From positions 863,643 to 927,642 of the forward strand of contig NCCV01000003.1 in the NCBI GenBank assembly GCA_002279825.1: 64,000 nucleotides of DNA, read 5' to 3'. Source of the stretch: Sphingomonadales bacterium 12-68-11. Its GTDB lineage: Bacteria > Pseudomonadota > Alphaproteobacteria > Sphingomonadales > Sphingomonadaceae. Made by a program: the position numbers and the translations under genes. Below, piece by piece: positions 59,499-64,000 of the stretch (positions within the stretch are counted from its first letter, which is position 1; the number at the start of each line of letters is the position of its first letter). The notes beneath the pieces are model-generated. The model was not told where the DNA came from. It saw only the letters and a list, made by a program, of their open reading frames with translations, and did no database searches.

Positions 59499-59809
59499 TG
59501 CAAGTTGCCATTCCGCACCAGCTCGGCCGCGAGGAAGCGCGCCGCCGCCTCCATGCCAACAGCCACAAGCTGGCCGAGAGCTTCCCCGGCGGCATGGCTC
59601 ATGCCGAAACGAGCTGGCCGAGCGAAGATCGCATGGCGCTGTCGGTCCAGGCGATGGGCCAGGCCGTCACCGGCCATATCGACATCGAAGACGGCCAGGT
59701 CGTGCTCAATGTCGCGCTGCCGCCCGCCTTGGCCTTCATCGAGCCGCTGGTTTCCGGCGCGATCCGCCAGGCAGGGCCGAAACTGCTGGCACCGCCTGAC
59801 AACGGATGA
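59498..59809 (+). CDS. polyhydroxyalkanoic acid system family protein
   Basis: A 103-residue protein: MQVAIPHQLGREEARRRLHA, then RMALSVQAMGQAVTGHIDIE and VVLNVALPPALAFI. This fits the PHA granule-region family (TIGR02610-like as I recall it). It overlaps the preceding stop by one base (TGATG), forming a three-gene operon with telA. No PHA synthase is near. Confidence 0.85.
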   Translation: MQVAIPHQLGREEARRRLHANSHKLAESFPGGMAHAETSWPSEDRMALSVQAMGQAVTGHIDIEDGQVVLNVALPPALAFIEPLVSGAIRQAGPKLLAPPDNG

Positions 59810-59816
59810 TCCGCGG

Positions 59817-60284
59817 CTAGAGCTTCCGCTCCAGCTCTAGGTAAGTCTTGGGAATCCGCAGCGCGGCGGTCGCCTCGCGGGTTTCCTGCAGGAACATCCA
59901 CAGCGCGCTCATCAGCAGAGCGATGGCGACGAAGAAGGCCGCCCCGGCGACTTGCTGCAGGTTCACCCTGAACAGCTCTTCGAGAAACAGCAGCGCGACG
60001 CAGAACCCGATCGTCAACCCGCTCAACACCAGCAGCAGGATTGCACGGCCGATCAGCTTGATGCGGCGGTCGACCAGCCGGATCTCGCGCACCACCGCGT
60101 CGTGCTCTTCGCCCGACGTCTGCGCGTGCTCGCGCTGGAGGTGACGCGAGCGGTCCACCACTCGGCCGAGCCGGGCCGAGAGAATGTTCATGATGTTGCC
60201 GATGGCGACGAGCACGAACACCGGCGCGAGCGCCAGCTGGATCGTCTGGGCGATCACGCCTTCGCCGGACAACATGCCCCCCAC
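59817..60284 (-). CDS. DUF2721 family membrane protein
   Basis: A 155-residue protein with three membrane helices. AQTIQLALAPVFVLVAIGNI then LSARLGRVVDRSRHLQ, VREIRLVDRRIKLIGRAILL and the closing QETREA match DUF2721. The GTG at 60284 with GGGAGG six bases upstream is the best start; ATG 60275 is the alternative. Function unknown. Confidence 0.9.
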   Translation of the reverse strand: MGGMLSGEGVIAQTIQLALAPVFVLVAIGNIMNILSARLGRVVDRSRHLQREHAQTSGEEHDAVVREIRLVDRRIKLIGRAILLLVLSGLTIGFCVALLFLEELFRVNLQQVAGAAFFVAIALLMSALWMFLQETREATAALRIPKTYLELERKL

Positions 60285-60323
60285 GCCTGGCCTCCCCGCT
60301 TGCTTGCTTGCCTGCCCGTGATG

Positions 60324-61358
60324 TTACTGGTTGGTCGCCCCGCCCAGCTTGCCGACCTTCTGCGCCCCGGCCATGGTCGTGACCAGCACTTCGTTGCCGT
60401 CGACCACGATGGCGATGTCCTCCAGCCCGATCACCGAGATGCGCGGGCCGTCGGTTTCGGCCAGCACATTGCGGCAATCGACCAGTTCGACATTGCCGCG
60501 CACCCGGTTGCCGGCGGCGTCGCCTTCACGCGCGTCACGCAGCGCCTGCCAGTTGCCGATGTCCGACCAGCCCATCGCGACCGGCACCATCGCGGCGCGG
60601 TCGGTTTCCTCCATCACCGCGTAATCGACCGATTCACCCTCGATCCGCGCAAACGCTGCCGGATCGGGATGGAACGCGGCACCGTCCTCGCGGCCCTTGG
60701 CCACCGCCTCGCGCACCGCGTCCGCCAGGGCGGGCCGATGGCGGGCGAGTTCGTCGAGGAAAGTGCCCGCGCGGTACACGAAAATGCCGCCGTTCCAGCT
60801 GTAGCGTCCGTCGGCCAGGAATCCCTTGGCGGTCGCCAGATCGGGCTTTTCGACGAACCGCTCGACCGCGAAGCCGCCTTCGAGCGGTGCGCCGCGCAGA
60901 ATGTAGCCGAAACCTGTCTCGGGCTCGGTCGGGGTGATCCCGAACGCCACCAGCCAGCCTTCGCGCGCCAGGTTCGCGGCGGTATGCGCGGCGGCACGGA
61001 ACGCCGGTACGTCGGCGATGTGATGGTCGCTAGGCAGCACCAGCATGATTGCATCCGGATCGAGCCGCGCAGCGGCGAGCGCGATCGCGGCGGCGGTGTT
61101 CTTCGCCTCAGGCTCGACGATGACGCGGGTCCCCGAGTGCGCGCCGGACTGCGTCTCGACATGCGCCCGGTGCCCCGCCCCGGTTACGATCACCGGCGGC
61201 GCGAAGCGGTCGCCATCGGCGCAACGGTCGAGCGTCGCCTCGAACAGCGTGCTCTCGCCGACCAGCGGCAGGAACGGCTTGGGCTGGCTCTTGCGGCTGC
61301 GCGGCCAGAGCCGCGTCCCGCTGCCGCCGCACATCACAACTGGATGAATTACGGTCAT
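60324..61358 (-). CDS. mannose-1-phosphate guanylyltransferase
   Basis: A 344-residue nucleotidyltransferase making GDP-mannose for polysaccharide synthesis. The signature GGSGTRLWPRSRKSQPKPFL is at 10-29, followed by IVEPEAKNTAAAIALAA, VLPSDHHIAD and FVEKPDLATAK, with YSWNGGIFVYRAGTFLDEL later. It is the nucleotidyltransferase part only, lacking the C-terminal phosphomannose isomerase domain of ManC/AlgA types, though the last 60 residues keep the hexapeptide-like ending. Confidence 0.94.
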   Translation of the reverse strand: MTVIHPVVMCGGSGTRLWPRSRKSQPKPFLPLVGESTLFEATLDRCADGDRFAPPVIVTGAGHRAHVETQSGAHSGTRVIVEPEAKNTAAAIALAAARLDPDAIMLVLPSDHHIADVPAFRAAAHTAANLAREGWLVAFGITPTEPETGFGYILRGAPLEGGFAVERFVEKPDLATAKGFLADGRYSWNGGIFVYRAGTFLDELARHRPALADAVREAVAKGREDGAAFHPDPAAFARIEGESVDYAVMEETDRAAMVPVAMGWSDIGNWQALRDAREGDAAGNRVRGNVELVDCRNVLAETDGPRISVIGLEDIAIVVDGNEVLVTTMAGAQKVGKLGGATNQ

Positions 61359-61404
61359 TTACGTTCGGGCCCCATGGATTCGCACGCCCCCCATATAGGC
61401 GCGC

Positions 61405-62121
61405 TCAACGTGACTGGAAGAAGTCCTGGCGCCAGCCGTAAGTCGCCGGCACGGGATTTCCCGCGGCATCGGTGGCGGGTCGGAAGCGGAAGCGCGCCAC
61501 CGCCAGGTCACAGGTCGTGCGGTCCGCCGCCGGATCGCTGCTGGCGCGCACCACCCGGCAGTTCGAAGCGCGCCCGTCGACCCCGACGGTCATCGCGATC
61601 GTGACCGACTGGCCGAACCGCGCCTGACGCCCGCCCGGCGGGACCGGATAATCGGCGGCCGAGCGGATATCGCCGGCGATCTTCTCGGGCCGGGTCGCGC
61701 CGCCGCCCGGGCCCTGCCCTGCAGAGCCCGAGCCGGTTCCCGTGCCCGCACCGGCCGCACCCACGCCGACACCCGCGTCGCGCGCGCCCGACGCATCCGC
61801 CACACCGCTGGAGGCCGCACGCGGCGCCGGACTGGGCCGAGGCAGCGGCGCGGCCGGCGCGGCCACGTCTCGCGCGATCGCCCGCGCGCCCGCCTCCGCG
61901 GCGGCACCGCTATCGGGCTGCGGCACCAGATCGGGACGCACAGGCGGCGGGGCTTGGACCGTCACAGTCACTAGCGCGCCCGCGCGCTCGATCGCATCGC
62001 GGGTGAAATCGGGCGCGAAAACCCGCACGAGGCCGGCCAATGCCACGAGATGCAGCGTCGCAACGAGCGCCAGCAAGCCCCAGCGCGGTCCTTGTCGCCG
62101 CTCAGGTGGCGTCGAACTCAT
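61405..62121 (-). CDS. TonB-like energy transducer protein
   Basis: A 238-residue protein with one N-terminal membrane anchor (WGLLALVATLHLVALAGLV), a long Ala/Pro/Gly-rich periplasmic spacer and a C-terminal TonB-type domain (QSVTIAMTVGVDGRASNCRV, CDLAVARFRFRPATD). It may energise one of the TonB-dependent receptors. No ExbB/ExbD genes are adjacent. Its first 20 bases overlap the end of the Crp/Fnr gene. Confidence 0.88.
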   Translation of the reverse strand: MSSTPPERRQGPRWGLLALVATLHLVALAGLVRVFAPDFTRDAIERAGALVTVTVQAPPPVRPDLVPQPDSGAAAEAGARAIARDVAAPAAPLPRPSPAPRAASSGVADASGARDAGVGVGAAGAGTGTGSGSAGQGPGGGATRPEKIAGDIRSAADYPVPPGGRQARFGQSVTIAMTVGVDGRASNCRVVRASSDPAADRTTCDLAVARFRFRPATDAAGNPVPATYGWRQDFFQSR

Positions 62122-62866
62122 CCCTCAGGCGTAGCTCGCCCGTGCCGTAGAGGTAAGTGGGGTCGAACCCGGCGAACCCCTCGAGCGCGGCGCGATCCGG
62201 CACGTAGAGCGCGCCGCGGCGGAACTCGCCCAAGCCTTCCTTCTTGAGCTGGCGCAGCGCGCGGTTCATGTGGATCGCGGTGGTGCCGCACATGTCGGCG
62301 AGATCGGCCTGGATAAGCGGCGTGCGCAGCCCGTCACGGCGGCCAAGTCCGACCAGATCGAGCCGGTGCCAGATCTCGCAGAACACGTGTGCGACGCGCT
62401 TGACCGCGGTCAGTTGCTCGAGCTTGACGATCCACTCGCGGTGCACCGCCGCATCGAGCAGCGTGGCGAACCACAGGATGCGAGCGAGGTGCGGATCCCG
62501 GATCGCCTGGCTCAGCCGGCGATGGCTGACGTAGCCAAGCCGCGCGTCGCCGAGCGTGATGACGTCGTGGTCGAGCCGCTTGAGCGCGAAAGAATGCAGA
62601 TCGACGAAGTCGCCGGGCACGTTGATGCCGACGATGTAGCGGCGCCCGTTTTCCGTCACCGTGCGCAAGATATAGCCCTCGATCAGCATCGTGCTGCGTT
62701 CGGCCAGGACGCCGCGCGCCAGCACCACGGTGGGCCCGGAAACCGTCACCGTTTCCTCGACCAGCGCTTCGATCAAGTCCTTCTCGTCCTCGGTCATCCC
62801 GTGGCGCAAGCGGCCCATCAGGAAGCGCCCGGTCAAAGGATGTCGGTCGAGATCGTGTTGACTCAT
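62102..62866 (-). CDS. Crp/Fnr-family transcriptional regulator
   Basis: A 254-residue regulator: cyclic-nucleotide-type beta-roll with RSTMLIEGYILRTVTENGRRY and NVPGDFVDLHSFAL, then a Crp-type helix-turn-helix LIQADLADMCGTTAIHMNRALRQL split across residues 185-210. No Cys cluster for an iron-sulfur centre as in FNR was seen. It resembles the sphingomonad Crp/Fnr proteins of unknown ligand. It is co-transcribed with the TonB-like gene through a 20-base overlap. Confidence 0.93.
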   Translation of the reverse strand: MSQHDLDRHPLTGRFLMGRLRHGMTEDEKDLIEALVEETVTVSGPTVVLARGVLAERSTMLIEGYILRTVTENGRRYIVGINVPGDFVDLHSFALKRLDHDVITLGDARLGYVSHRRLSQAIRDPHLARILWFATLLDAAVHREWIVKLEQLTAVKRVAHVFCEIWHRLDLVGLGRRDGLRTPLIQADLADMCGTTAIHMNRALRQLKKEGLGEFRRGALYVPDRAALEGFAGFDPTYLYGTGELRLRDEFDAT

Positions 62867-62972
62867 TGCCAGAGAAATTGCCCCGCCCCCTGCTTGGTTC
62901 CGGGATTTCGCCTAGCGCGGCCAAGCCTATGTTTCCACACGGTTCTTCATGCGGCGCCAGCCAACGCGATGC

Positions 62973-63006
62973 GAAGGCAGGGCGCCCGAGGTGACGCCCT
63001 GCCTTC
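62973..63006 (-). terminator. hairpin terminator of the autotransporter-like gene
   Basis: Perfect 12-bp arms GAAGGCAGGGCG (62973-62984) and its complement (62995-63006) with a 10-base loop, about 32 bases downstream of the barrel gene stop at 63038. Confidence 0.75.
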
Positions 63007-63037
63007 TCGAAGCGGCCGGGGCGACCGCTCCGATCCG

Positions 63038-64000
63038 TCAGAATCCGATGCGGACGGTCCCTCTCAGCGAGAACGCGGTCTCGCCGCGGCGCTGCTCGGC
63101 GCCGGCCTCGCCGCCGACCTCGAACAGCGTGCCGCCGCCCACCGCGCGGAGCCGCGCGTACCAGCCGGCTTCGTTCTCCTCGGGGTCGAGCGTGAACTCC
63201 TCCCCGCCTTCGAAGCGGGCGGTCGTGGAGCCGAGCGCGCCGCCGACGACTTCGCGCCAGCCGCCTTCGGTCTCGACCCGGAACCAGCGGGTGTCGGGGC
63301 CACGGCGAAGCAGGTTGCCGCTGCCCTGCCCGATCACGTCGAAGCCGACCGCCAGGCCGGCATTGGCCGCCAGTTCGTCGCTGTCGCGCTCGTCCACGAT
63401 GAGGTCGAGCGCCTCGTCGCCGCCGGTATCGGTATAGCCGTCCTCGCTCAGCGTCAGGTAGTCGATGCTGACGGTGGGCCGGAAGAACAGCGATCCGCGG
63501 CGGCCTTCGTAGGACGCCCCGGCGCTGAAAGTCATCAGCGTACCGTCCCAATCGCTTTCCGAGGTCCGCTCGATCGTCTCGCCATCGACCGTGCCCTGCA
63601 AAGTGCGCCGCCCGCTGAAGCTCGCCAGGCCCGCCGAACCACGCGCGAAAGCGCTCAGCCCGCCCCACTTGCCGCGCCAGTAGGCCGCCAGTTCGTAGGT
63701 GTCGGACTGGACGTTGTTGTACTGCGTGCCGTTGTCGTAGTCGTTCCAGAACCAGGTCGCGCCCACGCCGAAAGCGCCGAACGCGGTGTCGATCTCCCCT
63801 GCTGCCGAGAAGCCGAGGCCGCCGAGGTTGTAGGCGGCGGTATCGCCTTCGTCCTTCTCGCTCGACCAGCCGGCGGTGCTGAGGATGACATCCAGGCCGC
63901 CAAGCGAATAGACCGGGCTTTGCGGGTCTGCCGCCTGCCGGCCGAAGGTGCGCGTTCCCAGGCTCACGCCTTCGAACGCCGCGCCGGCGTGATCGGGCAG
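63038..64000 (-). CDS. autotransporter-type outer membrane beta-barrel domain (5' part beyond the window)
   Basis: The C-terminal 320 residues of a protein whose frame runs off the window end; the GTG at 63967 is not taken as the start because the frame continues open to 64000 with barrel-linker-like sequence. Alternating strands (FGVGATWFWNDYDN, GLSAFARGSAGLASFSG, SLFFRPTVSIDYLTL) and the end FSLRGTVRIGF with terminal Phe are typical of the autotransporter barrel that anchors a passenger domain. The passenger is not visible. Confidence 0.88.
   Translation of the reverse strand: MPDHAGAAFEGVSLGTRTFGRQAADPQSPVYSLGGLDVILSTAGWSSEKDEGDTAAYNLGGLGFSAAGEIDTAFGAFGVGATWFWNDYDNGTQYNNVQSDTYELAAYWRGKWGGLSAFARGSAGLASFSGRRTLQGTVDGETIERTSESDWDGTLMTFSAGASYEGRRGSLFFRPTVSIDYLTLSEDGYTDTGGDEALDLIVDERDSDELAANAGLAVGFDVIGQGSGNLLRRGPDTRWFRVETEGGWREVVGGALGSTTARFEGGEEFTLDPEENEAGWYARLRAVGGGTLFEVGGEAGAEQRRGETAFSLRGTVRIGF

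Noticed and set aside
1..64000. CRISPR arrays, insertion sequences, prophage, rRNA operons
   Set aside because: No regularly spaced direct repeats, no transposase or integrase, no phage structural genes and no rRNA-like sequence were seen. The repeats found are short palindromes.

Overview
The window is chromosomal DNA from a high-GC alphaproteobacterium, almost certainly a sphingomonad (Novosphingobium, Sphingobium or a close relative). The evidence is two large TonB-dependent receptors, two PEP-CTERM proteins, a LigM-type tetrahydrofolate-dependent O-demethylase with metF and folD, a lignostilbene-dioxygenase-type carotenoid oxygenase, and palindromic repeats of the kind common in sphingomonads. 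I saw no rRNA, CRISPR array, prophage or transposase. The one RNA gene is tRNA-Trp.

Positions 0.2-34.6 kb form an accessory catabolic region. It starts with a TonB receptor, followed by many oxidative and small secreted genes: aldehyde dehydrogenase, PQQ-alcohol dehydrogenase fused to cytochrome c, an NmrA-type reductase, a VAO-type flavoprotein with its own cytochrome c, two SDRs, a GMC oxidoreductase, an AAHS-type MFS transporter, a lignostilbene-type dioxygenase and at least five NTF2/SnoaL-fold proteins. Three regulators lie among them (winged-helix/TPR, MarR and IclR). A 12-bp palindrome of consensus TAACRNNYGTTA sits at four promoters (8846, 12768, 19253, 27625), three of them divergent, and these promoters serve most of the oxidative genes. 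One copy lies just upstream of the marR gene. The best reading is one regulon for catabolism of lignin-derived aromatic dimers or phenolics. LigM, MetF and FolD at 30.5-34.6 kb would then take the methoxyl carbon into the folate pool. A vapBC toxin-antitoxin pair and two copies of an 86-bp palindromic repeat are also present.

Positions 34.6-43.1 kb are mostly housekeeping: corA, a CinA/MoaB-type protein, a Nudix hydrolase, the K+ transporter kup, an opacity-type barrel, and secE-nusG-rplK-rplA. Divergent from kup is an unusual gene in which a KdpD-like membrane sensor, lacking its phospho-accepting His and its ATPase domain, is joined to a KdpE-like DNA-binding domain. It looks like a one-component, membrane-bound potassium regulator.

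Positions 43.4-51.1 kb hold a 1175-residue TonB receptor with five GANTC sites upstream, a pair of small paralogues flanking a secreted protein, a PEP-CTERM protein, an ECF sigma/anti-sigma pair and tRNA-Trp. Positions 51.2-64 kb carry aat, DUF2155, an NDUFA12-like protein, DUF192, recX, a fatty acyl-AMP ligase, a second PEP-CTERM protein, MAPEG, telA with an XpaC-like partner, a polyhydroxyalkanoate-system protein, a mannose-1-phosphate guanylyltransferase, a TonB-like protein, a Crp/Fnr regulator and the 3' part of an autotransporter barrel gene that runs off the window.

Functions are read from motifs and remembered family features; no database search was run. Substrates of the catabolic enzymes are inferences.
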